Notes under the pieces: generated by a model
Told to the model about the DNA's origin: nothing
The model's input: the letters and a program-made list of their open reading frames with translations, nothing else
Databases searched by the model: none
Shown here: positions 8,707-17,206 of the stretch, one piece after another
Position numbering within the stretch: position 1 is the first letter of the stretch
How the letters are laid out: each line of letters opens with the position of its first letter
Translations under genes and position numbers: made by a program
Assembly: GCF_000725285.1 (NCBI RefSeq)
Contig: NZ_CP007161.1
Span: forward strand, 3,138,213 to 3,202,212
Length of the DNA stretch: 64,000 nucleotides
Direction of reading: 5' to 3'
Source: Virgibacillus sp. SK37
GTDB lineage: Bacteria; Bacillota; Bacilli; Bacillales; Amphibacillaceae

Positions 8707-8837
8707 AAATAGCCAGGGACGTTGACCATACATACGTCCTTCGAATTAACCTCACATCCCCACCCGCTATCAAGTACTGCATTCCTCCCCCCCTCATCAC
8801 CTACCTATCATGCAACTACCCACAAAGGAGCACCCCC

Positions 8838-9368
8838 ATGAACAAACCTTTCACATTTGAACAGATCTACCAGCAAAACAAGCGTCGGATTCATTACCAG
8901 ATCCACCGACTGAACATTCATGATCCACATCAAGATTTCTTTCAGATAGGACTTACCGCCATGTGGCATGCTTATGAAAAATATGATCCCGATAGAGGCC
9001 CGATGGCGACTTATTTCAATTACACGATTCGTCACCGTCTTTTGGATGAACTCCGTAAGCAAAAACGAGAGCAAGACAGGCAGCAACCACTTTCAATCCC
9101 CCCACTCCATCAGGATCCCCATACACCTTGCCCAACTTCAACACTTACCGATCTTCTACTCGACAATCATCAATTATGTAAAAAACTAAAAAGCCACTTA
9201 ACCGAAAAACAATGGAAATGGCTAAAGTATGCCATCCTGGAGGACATGACGTATAAGGACATAGCTATACAGGAAAACACCACAACAGAAGCTGTAAAAA
9301 GTTGGGGGAAACAAGCGCGGAAAAAGCTGTGCACTCCTGCTATTTATCAATTATTAAAAGAGGGATAA
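8838..9368 (+). CDS. Sigma-70 family sigma factor (SigH/ComX-like)
   Basis: A 176-residue alternative sigma factor. Region 2 covers about residues 5-80: an HYQIHRL segment, then AMWHAYEKYDPDRGPMATYF, then IRHRLLDELRKQKRE. Region 4 lies near 120-165 with a DMTYKDIAIQE..TTEAVKSWGKQARKKL helix-turn-helix. It lacks regions 1 and 3, as ECF-size factors do. The layout recalls the staphylococcal SigH/ComX group rather than typical ECF factors. AAAGGAG precedes the ATG. A close paralogue lies at 16006-16533. The linker is proline-rich and poorly conserved. The genes it controls are unknown. Confidence 0.78.
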   Translation: MNKPFTFEQIYQQNKRRIHYQIHRLNIHDPHQDFFQIGLTAMWHAYEKYDPDRGPMATYFNYTIRHRLLDELRKQKREQDRQQPLSIPPLHQDPHTPCPTSTLTDLLLDNHQLCKKLKSHLTEKQWKWLKYAILEDMTYKDIAIQENTTTEAVKSWGKQARKKLCTPAIYQLLKEG

Positions 9369-9434
9369 TTCACCTTTCCGGGAAGACTCGCCTCTTCCCG
9401 GGTTACCAATCAATTAATCTGAAGAGGAGTTTTT

Positions 9435-10447
9435 ATGATGAACTATATGAAAGAAATCAATGCCTTCCATACCCAAAATATGTTTGATCCGCTATCAGGC
9501 TCAGCTGTTGCCCTATGGTCTGTGCTCATGCACGTAAATAATTTATGTGGTTGGAAAAAGGAATTCACTGTAGCCGCAACACAGCTCCAGGCAATGGCAG
9601 GATTGAAATCTACGACATTTAAAGCAGCCCGAAAAGAACTACAGGAAAAAGGCCGAATTATTGTAACAAGCCGTGGAGCAAATCGTGCTGCCATGTATCA
9701 AATGATTTCTCAGCAGATGGACTATACACACTGGGACATAAGAGAACCAGAGGAAACTATACATAAAACAAAACCCATTCCGGCATCTACAACAACGTAC
9801 AGTGGAGCAGATCAACTATCCAACATAGAAGCAAGAGCTCACACGCCCAAAAAAAACATCCCACCCAACAACCCAGCCGCCTTCACAAACAGCCACATTG
9901 CCGACCAATGTAGCAACCACATCACTGACCACCCGACCTTCCTCACGAGTGACCACACTCCCGACCCATTCTTTAAACAAGACAGTGGGAAACAAAAACT
10001 AGACAATACAACTACTACAACAGACGCGATCCGTTTCTACCAGGAAAACTTCGGCATCCCCAGTCCGTTTATTATGGAAGACATCCTTATTTGGGCGAAG
10101 GACGTCAGCGAACCACTTGTTCTGCATGCTATGAAACTGGCATTGGAGCAGGATAAACCAACTTGGCGTTATGTAAAAGGAATATTGCAAGCATGGACGA
10201 AGAAAGACATTAACTCAGTGGACGCAGCTATAAACGAGGAGCAAGCATATCGAAACAAGCAACACACTTTTATGACTTCCAGAATGCAACCCACCACAGA
10301 AGTGCTTCTGATTGGTTTGTAGAACAAAAGCAACTGGAAGCAAAGCGAAAAGCAGAAACGAGCGCTGCAACTCCAAAAAAAGACCCCGCTGAAGAACAGC
10401 GGGAACTGGAAGCATTGCTGGCGAAGTATGCTGGGAGTGTAACGTAG
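9435..10447 (+). pseudogene. DnaD-domain primosome-like protein with C-terminal frameshift
   Basis: DnaD-like proteins help load the replicative helicase, and phage and island versions are common. The N-terminal winged-helix part spans about residues 1-90 and a low-complexity linker follows. The DnaD C-terminal domain (about 200-275) contains FYQENFGIPSP and WRYVKGILQAW. The frame then ends at 10322 in an unrelated tail. Restoring one T in the run at 10268-10271 gives a natural ending with SDWFVEQKQLEAKRK and ELEALLAKYAG, stopping at 10447. The tail is therefore lost by a one-base deletion, but the DnaD domain is intact and the product may still function. GAGGAG precedes the ATG. Confidence 0.75.
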
Positions 10448-10520
10448 GAAAGAGGAAAATAATAGTATTTTAAAAGCAACCAGGTATGAGACCAACTTCT
10501 TCACCTGGCAGTTGTCTATT

Positions 10521-10566
10521 CACATGGAAATATTCCACCTGTTAAGTGGCGAGAATTGGCTCCATA
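10521..10566. repeat. Dispersed repeat copy 1, downstream of the toxin gene
   Basis: ACATGGAAATATTCCAC... ending GAGAATTGGCTCCA. A second copy lies at 11590-11636 with roughly three quarters of its bases shared. The two flank the toxin-antitoxin pair in the same orientation. Each can form a small hairpin (CCAC/GTGG here). Confidence 0.5.
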
Positions 10567-10667
10567 ACTTAAAATATTTTGTTCGTATTGACTCATTTAA
10601 ACACATTTTTTACCTTTCCAGTGTAACGAGGGGAATTTAGCAGTTAAGGAGCCCATACAAAATATCA

Positions 10668-11042
10668 TTATCCATTCATTTCTTCAAAAAATTTATCTAA
10701 CCGTTCCATTGCTAATTTATATGCCTTCTCTTTATCTCTCGGCCCTATTGCTATAATCTCCATAAGGATTGGTTCATCCTCAACTGGTCGATAAACAATT
10801 CTTATATTTAAAGATTTGGACTTGATTCTTGCGAAACCATTTAAATTAACATGAAGAGATTCCGCTAAACCATTAGGCTTGAATAGAGGCCCTTTTTTTG
10901 CCCTACGTAAAATTTCTAATAAAATTTCCTGTCTTTTTCCTTTATTAACTGACTTAAGATCTTTTCTAACTGCTTCTGTAAATTTTACTTCAACATTATA
11001 TTTCTCAAGGATTATCCCCTGCAGGTCTTTTAAAGTCTTCAT
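10668..11042 (-). CDS. RelE/ParE-superfamily toxin
   Basis: A 124-residue member of the RelE/ParE fold, probably an mRNA interferase or gyrase poison of a type II toxin-antitoxin system. The pattern is an N-terminal helix pair (VKFTEAVRKDLKSVNKGKRQEILLEI) followed by a beta-sheet with NGFARIKSKSLNIRIVYRP and a final strand IIAIGPRDKEKAYKLA, typical of the family. It starts 6 bases after the antitoxin stop, in the usual antitoxin-first order. Direct repeats flank the pair (10521 and 11590). The target cannot be read from the sequence. Confidence 0.8.
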   Translation of the reverse strand: MKTLKDLQGIILEKYNVEVKFTEAVRKDLKSVNKGKRQEILLEILRRAKKGPLFKPNGLAESLHVNLNGFARIKSKSLNIRIVYRPVEDEPILMEIIAIGPRDKEKAYKLAMERLDKFFEEMNG

Positions 11043-11048
11043 TATTTG

Positions 11049-11447
11049 TTACTCTTCTTCTAGCTGATGTAATAGGGATTCAATATTAATATCCTCTTCG
11101 TCAAATACATCTGCCAATGATAAATTAGCCTCATCATTTACACGTTCACTAGCTTCTTGCAAAACAATCTGATCAACTGCCTGTTCCACTTCTTCTTTTA
11201 TCGTTAGCAGCTTTTCAAAATATTCAAGATCTACGATTACTGCTTGTGCATTCTTTTTCTTTCCATTTTGAATGACAAAAACTTCATCTGTCATTTCCCC
11301 TGAGTATAAATCCAGTATTTCAGTTAATTTTTTCTGGCGCGTTATATCGGTCACACTATAAACATTCTTCCGTAAAAAGTCTAACATATTCGTGTTAACC
11401 CTTGGATGTCCTTCTTTAGACATTACATTCACACCCACTTTCATCAT
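11049..11447 (-). CDS. Phd/YefM-like antitoxin
   Basis: Partner of the adjacent toxin. The sequence FVIQNGKKKNAQAVIVDLEYFEKLL is the Phd/YefM DNA-binding core, here with an N-terminal extension. The acidic C-terminus (DEEDINIESLLHQLEEE) is the usual toxin-neutralising tail. Two starts are possible: 11447, where GAAAGGG is very close, or ATG at 11423 (MSKEGHP), which has a weak GGGTG at suitable spacing. I kept the longer frame. Autoregulation is expected for the family, but I saw no clear operator. Confidence 0.75.
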   Translation of the reverse strand: MMKVGVNVMSKEGHPRVNTNMLDFLRKNVYSVTDITRQKKLTEILDLYSGEMTDEVFVIQNGKKKNAQAVIVDLEYFEKLLTIKEEVEQAVDQIVLQEASERVNDEANLSLADVFDEEDINIESLLHQLEEE

Positions 11448-11589
11448 CCCTTTCTTTATTATATGTTAAATTCCTTCATTTTTATACTCATTATACACAA
11501 TTTGGTTGTATTTTGGAACACATTTTATTACACGTTTTATTACACACAATATTGGACAATAGGCTATTGAACTTGACCCTAGCTACCTA

Positions 11590-11636
11590 CATGGAAGTAT
11601 CCCATCAAGGGGTAGCAAGAACTGGCTCCACATCCA
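11590..11636. repeat. Dispersed repeat copy 2, upstream of the antitoxin gene
   Basis: ACATGGAAGTATCCCATC... ending GCAAGAACTGGCTCCA. It is the partner of the repeat at 10521-10566 in the same orientation, so the toxin-antitoxin pair sits between two direct copies. Confidence 0.5.
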
Positions 11637-11675
11637 TGAAGCAAATACAAAGTAATCCGAGGTAGCCTGAAGCAA

Positions 11676-11972
11676 TTAAGTTTGCAGATACAAATTACGG
11701 CCCTCCCCATCTGTCGTTCCATCAATAATAAACGGAGTGTCCAGTGCCTTGGATATTTTCAGTAAAGTTTCTACTTTGGGACTGGTTATACCTGCTTCTA
11801 TTCTGCCTATAGTAGATTTTGGAACACCAGCTAAATTTGCGAGTTCCTGTTGAGACATTTTTAGTTTTTGGCGATTTGTTTTAATTTGTGCAGCTATTAC
11901 CCCTTCCAATTGAAGGCCTTGTACATGATCTTCTCCACGAATCATAGAATGTTTTTTAAAAAATTCACTCAT
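11676..11972 (-). CDS. XRE/HigA-like HTH protein
   Basis: A 98-residue protein whose HTH spans about residues 33-80 (RQKLKMSQQELANLAGVPKS and SPKVETLLKISKALDTP). The N-terminal extension and short tail resemble HigA-type antitoxins that autoregulate, but no HigB-like toxin lies beside it. It is therefore an orphan antitoxin or a plain regulator. GGGGATG precedes ATG at 11972; the frame is open to 11987. Confidence 0.72.
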   Translation of the reverse strand: MSEFFKKHSMIRGEDHVQGLQLEGVIAAQIKTNRQKLKMSQQELANLAGVPKSTIGRIEAGITSPKVETLLKISKALDTPFIIDGTTDGEGRNLYLQT

Positions 11973-12226
11973 AAACTTCATCCCCATTCGAATTTAATAT
12001 AAATTGGGATCTTCGATGCAATAGTCTTCATAATGCAATTCAGCAGATATTAGGTCCTTACGCTTAATAAGTCCGTTATATCTTTTGTCAAAGTGGTGAA
12101 GAAGAATAACCTTATGGAAATTGCATAAATGATACGATTATTTGTGAGGAATTAAAAAAGTAGGAAAAGAAAAGGTGCATTATCGCGAGATCATAAGAGC
12201 CTTTATATTCAAAAAATGATTAAACA

Positions 12227-12273
12227 AAAGGAAAGGAATAACAACTATGCTCTTGTTATAATTCCTTTCCTTA
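12227..12273. other. Long imperfect hairpin in a gene-free stretch
   Basis: GGAAAGGAAT-AACAA pairs with TTGTT-(ATA)-ATTCCTTTCC, giving about 15 pairs with one bulge around an 8-base loop, without a T-tail. It is the only structure I see in 11973-12371, which otherwise holds no gene. It could end transcripts from either side or be the relic of a small mobile element. Confidence 0.4.
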
Positions 12274-12371
12274 ATGGTAAAAGTAGATTTACTTTTCTCC
12301 GCACCTGGCTGATTACAATAACCAGTTAAATATGGAGAATCCAATCCTAGTTGGCATTTATTATAAGTTCT

Positions 12372-12554
12372 TTAATTTTTAACCTGTTCATGTGAAATTA
12401 TTTTATTACTCAAATATCCTGAGGTATTGGGTTTACGCATATCCGGGACATTGTTTTCTTCGATTTCGAATCCATTCTTGCGCATTTCTTTTATAAAATC
12501 CTGACGCTCTTGTTTATTAAAGTAACGTACCAAGCCAGTATTATAATCCACCAC
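12372..12554 (-). CDS. Small hypothetical protein of about 60 residues
   Basis: I do not recognise it. It is a charged soluble peptide containing YNTGLVRYFNKQERQDFIKEM and an asparagine-rich end. A GTG start at 12554, 5 bases after AAGGGGG, seems likelier than the TTG at 12569. It overlaps the 3' end of the membrane-protein gene at 12541 in another frame, so the two are probably translationally coupled. Confidence 0.45.
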   Translation of the reverse strand: MVDYNTGLVRYFNKQERQDFIKEMRKNGFEIEENNVPDMRKPNTSGYLSNKIISHEQVKN

Positions 12555-13542
12555 TACTACCCCCTTCAACTTTATTATATAATAATTTACGTTCCCTTAG
12601 CAATGTTTCAAATTGCCATTCCGTATCAGTTACAATTTTATTAAAGTCAGTTTTACTAATCCCTTCATCAATTTGCAAGGTCAATAAGTACAAATGATTA
12701 ACTCCATCTTTCCCTTTCCTAATCATACACGTATATATCCTATTTGTCTTTCGGCTTAAAGATCCTGTGTAACTAAAATGGTAAGGATCTGGATCTGTAA
12801 AAAAGTCATGGCTAATTATTGCTCTTGCTATTCCGGTCCGTTTATATGAATGCAATTCTTTTTCCATACTTTCACTATTTAAATAGCCTTTTGTTGTAGA
12901 TTGAGCCATTCTACTTGAATAATCAATTGCAACCTGAAGCAAAGAGAATTTCATTACATCTTTTTCGGTAATATTTGTTTTACTAAGCATATCAAGTTCA
13001 TTTCTCCAACGATATATATATTTGACCAGTTTTTTTGGTTTCGGCTTTTGTATCGCACGTTCTAACCTTCTTAACTCGCCCTTATCGTAAATGTATTTTG
13101 CTTTAATTAAAGCATTAATTTCTTCATCCTCGTCAATAACCCCTTGACGATAATTTAGTTTTACAACTGTTTTCAGCGGTGAAGTCTTCGAAACGGAATA
13201 CTCATACACTTGAACTGCAGGAACATATTCCTTTTGCTGAACAAATATCTTAAGTGTCTCCTCTTGAATTTTCTTATATCTAAATTGACTTAACTCGTTA
13301 TATTCCGATGTTAAACTTAAGTAGCCTCGTTCTATGACTTTTTCCAGTTCATTTATTTTACCGTTCTTTTCATTCAAATACTGTTTAACCCAATAGATTG
13401 CACCCATTGAAAATAGTATAAATCCCGCAAACACGTAATTTGCTGGAAAGGTCGTTTTACTTGGCCCTTGAAATATAGGGCTTATTATGGACAGTACAAC
13501 TGGTGTAATAAAAATAAATGTATTAATTATTTTCTTCCCCAT
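12541..13542 (-). CDS. Two-span membrane protein of unknown function
   Basis: A 333-residue protein. Two hydrophobic segments lie near residues 7-24 and 38-55, followed by a coiled-coil-prone stretch (about 60-100) and a long charged cytoplasmic region with no motif I recognise. The layout of two spans plus a cytosolic domain occurs in some signalling and defence effector proteins, but nothing here proves that role. Its start overlaps the end of the RAYT gene by 20 bases and its end overlaps the small downstream gene, so the three read as one unit. Confidence 0.6.
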   Translation of the reverse strand: MGKKIINTFIFITPVVLSIISPIFQGPSKTTFPANYVFAGFILFSMGAIYWVKQYLNEKNGKINELEKVIERGYLSLTSEYNELSQFRYKKIQEETLKIFVQQKEYVPAVQVYEYSVSKTSPLKTVVKLNYRQGVIDEDEEINALIKAKYIYDKGELRRLERAIQKPKPKKLVKYIYRWRNELDMLSKTNITEKDVMKFSLLQVAIDYSSRMAQSTTKGYLNSESMEKELHSYKRTGIARAIISHDFFTDPDPYHFSYTGSLSRKTNRIYTCMIRKGKDGVNHLYLLTLQIDEGISKTDFNKIVTDTEWQFETLLRERKLLYNKVEGGSSGGL

Positions 13543-14116
13543 AAACTACCTCACCTTTATTATTTTCGCTAGTAATATTCTTTTCCACATACTCCCGATA
13601 CTTCCTCCGCTTCTCCCATTCTTCCCCAGAAAAATGATCGAGGATGGCCTCCATGTAAAGTTTTCCATGGCGGATAGTATGCAAGTAATATCTATAACTG
13701 CTCCATGGATAGCTTTCTGCCTTTTGCACCATTTCTGCTTCCAGGGGATTGCAATGGATGTAGCGACTAACCTCCAGCACTCCGGCTGACGAATCAATGA
13801 TCTTGTCATAATATCGTTTCTCGAAAACATGTCCGGTAAGCCGGTACTTTGTATTATAATAATCGGCATACCGTTTATTTATAAGGGACATTACTTTGGA
13901 AAGAGGCTGCTCGGTAGATCGGATCTGTAGATGAAAATGATTTGTCATGAGGCAGTAGGTAACTAGCTCAAAAGGGGCCTTTTTATGAACCTGATCGAGG
14001 ATGTAGAGGAATGTTTTGAAATCGCCCGTATCTTTAAAGAGAGCATCCCTTCGGTTTCCGCGACAGACTACGTGGTAATACGCACGAGGGATCCATATCC
14101 GTTTCTTCCTGGCCAA
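13523..14116 (-). CDS. REP-associated tyrosine transposase (Y1, RAYT)
   Basis: A 197-residue single-domain Y1 transposase of the IS200-like HUH superfamily that nicks single-stranded DNA at REP hairpins. The HUH motif is in TNHFHLQI (about 58-65) and the catalytic Tyr is in SRYIHCNPLEAEMV (about 115-130). YHVVCRGNRR near the start and YPWSSYRYY near 140 are also characteristic. It begins at a TTG directly after comM and overlaps the next gene by 20 bases. REP-like pieces (GGGAAGTGACTGGCAT type) lie at about 2867, 15962 and 16653. Such proteins are usually kept as single chromosomal copies rather than as mobile elements. Confidence 0.85.
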   Translation of the reverse strand: MARKKRIWIPRAYYHVVCRGNRRDALFKDTGDFKTFLYILDQVHKKAPFELVTYCLMTNHFHLQIRSTEQPLSKVMSLINKRYADYYNTKYRLTGHVFEKRYYDKIIDSSAGVLEVSRYIHCNPLEAEMVQKAESYPWSSYRYYLHTIRHGKLYMEAILDHFSGEEWEKRRKYREYVEKNITSENNKGEVVYGEENN

Positions 14117-14118
14117 CG

Positions 14119-15654
14119 TTATTTCACCATTCCTTTCCCAGCTTTTCGATGATCATTCCTTCTGATATTTACTGCTTCCCATAAAGCTTCATTGGAGATC
14201 CCTTCTTCCCCGTTTAAATCAGAAATCGTACGGGCAAGCCTTATGATTTTCACCTGTACCCTTGTACTCCAATGTTGCTCACTCGCCCATTGGCGCAGCA
14301 TGTGCTGTTGGGTTTCAGAGAGCACACTACAACGCATTAACTGTTCATTCGATACGACGGCATTATGTACTTCTCCTCCATAGCGCTTATACTGAATTTC
14401 CCTTGCCTGATACACGCGTTCTCGTATCTCGGCGGAATACTCATTTGCTCCTCTACTTTCCCTATCGAGCGAAACATTCCCCAACTTCAGGATAATATCC
14501 ATCCGATCCTCCACAGGACCCGATACCCGGTTGGTATATGCATTAACTTGTTTGGGTGAACATGTACAATAGTAATGTCTCGAACCAAAGTAGCCACATG
14601 GGCAAGGATTCATTGCTGCAATTAAAAGGAAATCAGCAGGGTAGGTCACGGTGGATGCAGCACGACTTATTGTTACTTTCCCACTTTCCATCGGTTGGCG
14701 AAGCATGTCTAGCGTACGCTTGGGGAATTCCGCCATCTCATCGAGAAAAAGTATCCCACGATGAGCAAGTGTTACTTCACCCGGTTTGGGGTTCGTACCT
14801 CCTCCAACTAGAGAAACGGCGGAAGCTGGATGATGCGGATTTTGAAATGGGGGTATCTTATAATTGGAATAGCTGATGCCTGCCAATTGATAAATGCTCA
14901 TTACATCATACTGGCTTTCCTGTTTTAATGGTGGAAGAATAGATGGAAATGTTTCAGCTAACAAACTCTTCCCGCAACCTGGAGGTCCAATCATTAACAC
15001 ATTGTGCGCTCCCGCTGCGGCAATTTCAAGCGCCCTTTTGGCATGAGCATGTCCAAGGACGTCTTTGAAGTCTTTATCGTAGAGGATTTCATCATCAGAA
15101 GTTTCTGAGGGGTTAGGTAGAGTAAAGGCAGAGGTTAGGCTCAATTGTCCTGAAAAAGATTCAACCACTTCCTGAAGTGTTTCTACAAAGCGAAGCTCCA
15201 TTCCTTCCACCCTAGTCAGTGGGAAATCTGCCATCTTAGGTAAATAAAGAATCTTCACTTTTTCCTTCTTCGCAGCAAGAATGGCTGGTAACATCCCGTC
15301 AACAGACTTAATACTGCCATCTAGAGATAAAACACCTAAATAGGCAGCATCTTTTGGAAGCGGGTACCTAATATCACCAGCTTCTTTCATGATTCCAATT
15401 GCCATTGCTAAATCAAAAATCGGACTGTTTTTCTTTTGCTCTGCAGGCGATAAATGAACAATAACCTTTTTATCAGGAATCTGGCAATCATTTGCATACA
15501 ATGCCGCCATCACACGGTCCTTGGATTCCTTCACTGCAGCATTGGGAAGCCCTATAATACTTACACTTTTCATGCCTGGCAGCAACTGTACTTCCACCTG
15601 AACAAGATAGCCTTCCATCCCCTTCAAACCAACACTTAACGCAATCGTTGCCAT
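14119..15654 (-). CDS. comM: ComM/YifB-family AAA+ ATPase
   Basis: A 511-residue Mg-chelatase-like hexameric helicase. In naturally transformable bacteria ComM promotes branch migration of incoming DNA. The N-terminal Lon-substrate-like domain (about 1-170) is followed by the AAA+ core with Walker A GPPGCGKS, Walker B ILFLDEMAEF, the four-Cys segment CPCGYFGSRHYYCTC and the C-terminal Mg-chelatase domain. ATG at 15654 (MATIALSVG) follows AAAGGGTG. A sigma factor of SigH/ComX look lies upstream and the RAYT gene starts right after it. Full length, no visible defect. Confidence 0.9.
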   Translation of the reverse strand: MATIALSVGLKGMEGYLVQVEVQLLPGMKSVSIIGLPNAAVKESKDRVMAALYANDCQIPDKKVIVHLSPAEQKKNSPIFDLAMAIGIMKEAGDIRYPLPKDAAYLGVLSLDGSIKSVDGMLPAILAAKKEKVKILYLPKMADFPLTRVEGMELRFVETLQEVVESFSGQLSLTSAFTLPNPSETSDDEILYDKDFKDVLGHAHAKRALEIAAAGAHNVLMIGPPGCGKSLLAETFPSILPPLKQESQYDVMSIYQLAGISYSNYKIPPFQNPHHPASAVSLVGGGTNPKPGEVTLAHRGILFLDEMAEFPKRTLDMLRQPMESGKVTISRAASTVTYPADFLLIAAMNPCPCGYFGSRHYYCTCSPKQVNAYTNRVSGPVEDRMDIILKLGNVSLDRESRGANEYSAEIRERVYQAREIQYKRYGGEVHNAVVSNEQLMRCSVLSETQQHMLRQWASEQHWSTRVQVKIIRLARTISDLNGEEGISNEALWEAVNIRRNDHRKAGKGMVK

Positions 15655-15663
15655 AAGCATCAC

Positions 15664-16005
15664 CCTTTCTGCAATATTCTAATTATTATGTGGTTGTACA
15701 TAAGATATATCAATTCAGAAAGAAAGTCAAGAACATTTGTTCGTTCGATTCGAATAAAAAAAAGCAATCCACTTTTTGCGAGATAGCAAAAAAGAAAGCT
15801 GAGATACGAAGGTCAGATGATTCATTTCTTTTGTTCGAAAAACCTGTCTGAAATAAAAGAGAGGAACAGTAGAAGCCAAGCCAGAAAATTAATGCGTGCC
15901 AAAGTCATATGCTTTAACTTTATTAGCCCCTTTCCCCAAACTACAACGATCCTTTGACGATACCCGGGAAGTGACTGGCATCCAAACAACGATTTAGCGC
16001 TTATC
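15664..16005. other. Gene-free stretch with a hairpin and a REP-like element
   Basis: Holds a hairpin CTTTTTGC/GCAAAAAG (15772-15794), which with its T-rich flanks could end the sigma-factor transcript. It also holds a REP-like sequence GGGAAGTGACTGGCATCCAAAC near 15966-15987, close to copies at about 2867 and 16656. No gene seen. Confidence 0.45.
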
Positions 16006-16533
16006 TTACAACGGTCCCTCACGCAACCTCTTCCTTGCTTGCCTTCCCCAGCTCTTGACCGCATCATCACTTACACCTTCTTGTTCAGCAATCTCCTTAA
16101 TGGACATCCCTTCACCAATATAAAAACGCAACCACTTATTTTGATTATCTGAAAATGAATCTGTCCGTCCCTGGATGTAATTATAAACCGGTGAATCTTC
16201 CGCAACCATCATTGAACTAGCGTTTTCCATACATCCGTAATAATCTGTCTCCTCCAGTTTGTTCATCAACTGTTGGCTACTAACTCGCTCGTTATTTTCT
16301 TGTCTTTTCTGCTTTCGTAATTCATCAATCAACCGGTTTCGAATTATGAAGTTGAAGTATGTTGCAAGTGGCCCTTTATCAGGATGATAACTCTCATACG
16401 CACGCCACATTGCAACCAAGCCTTCGTTAAAATATTCCTTGTAAGGATCGTATAAGTTTAGTTTATGAATATGATAGTGAATACGACGCTCATTTTGTTT
16501 CACAATTTCTTCAAAAGTCAAACGCTCTCTCAT
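16006..16533 (-). CDS. Sigma-70 family sigma factor (SigH/ComX-like), paralogue
   Basis: A 175-residue sigma factor clearly related to the one at 8838-9368. Region 2 matches (RRIHYHIHKL, AMWRAYESYHPDKGPLATYF, IRNRLIDELRKQKRQ) and region 4 carries MSIKEIAEQEGVSDDAVKSW and GRQARKRL. Only the linker is unrelated. GGAGG precedes the ATG and a TATAAT lies upstream. It precedes comM on the same strand with a 350-base gap. Because SigH/ComX factors drive competence genes in other Firmicutes, a competence role is possible but unproven. Confidence 0.78.
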   Translation of the reverse strand: MRERLTFEEIVKQNERRIHYHIHKLNLYDPYKEYFNEGLVAMWRAYESYHPDKGPLATYFNFIIRNRLIDELRKQKRQENNERVSSQQLMNKLEETDYYGCMENASSMMVAEDSPVYNYIQGRTDSFSDNQNKWLRFYIGEGMSIKEIAEQEGVSDDAVKSWGRQARKRLREGPL

Positions 16534-16652
16534 CTACATTGGCCTCCAGCTACGTTCTATAATAAAATTATATTAATTAAATTATAGATCATACGTTCGA
16601 TAAAAGGAAGCTATTCATGAAAGATTCATTCGACAAAATATTACATCATTCG

Positions 16653-16679
16653 AGGAGTGACACCAGGCACCCAAACCTA
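16653..16679. repeat. REP-like element at the edge of an IS fragment
   Basis: GAGGAGTGACACCAGGCACCCAAAC is similar to GGGAAGTGACTGGCATCCAAAC near 15966 and GGGAAGTGATAGGCACTCAAAC near 2867. Here it marks the point where a transposase fragment is cut off. Confidence 0.5.
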
Positions 16680-16831
16680 AAGCAAAAAATTATCTGAAAG
16701 AGATACGCACAAGAAAAGCCAAAAAACTTGGTAATACCAGCTTTTCTTAAATGTTTGAACACGTTTAATTCCTTAAAGGTAGAAGCTAATTCATTTGGTA
16801 GTTGCTTGTCTTGGTTATTATCCGTTATCAT
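16675..16831 (-). pseudogene. N-terminal fragment of an IS4-type transposase
   Basis: The 50 residues starting MITDNNQDKQLPNELAS and running to FFGFSCAYLFQIIF match the start of IS4-group transposases common in Firmicutes. Similarity stops abruptly at the REP-like sequence and the catalytic DDE domain is missing. It is a dead remnant. Confidence 0.6.
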
Positions 16832-16879
16832 ATAGAGGACACCTCTTCTGTATGGTAATAGTGGTTCTCGACAAATCAA

Positions 16880-17206
16880 CTATACCAAACGTTGGGGTGT
16901 TTTTTCATGCTTTTTTACTTTAGGCCAAGCGCTATACTTCAACGGATAAGAACCCTACAGAGAATTTAACTTAACTAATTTTGCTCGGTGCGAAAGTTGA
17001 GTAATTAAATTTACTAAAAATGTTGATGAAGGCCATTATGGTCTACTACACGGTGTTAAAAACTAGAAAATCAGAATAATAGCATGCTCAAATTAGGAAA
17101 TGAGAGGTTTTTCATAACACAAATAAGCCCGCCAAACTACCATGGCTGATAGCTTGACGGGCTTAATCTCATTCAATGAAAAAAGATACCCATACAAGCT
17201 CTCAAT
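16880..17206. other. Gene-free stretch with a terminator for the polysaccharide locus
   Basis: The only structure is a hairpin with AAGCCCGCCAA (17125-17135) pairing to TTGACGGGCTT (17154-17164). It stands 40 bases beyond the VanZ-family stop and probably ends the long minus-strand transcript, though the T-tail is short. No gene is visible. Confidence 0.55.
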
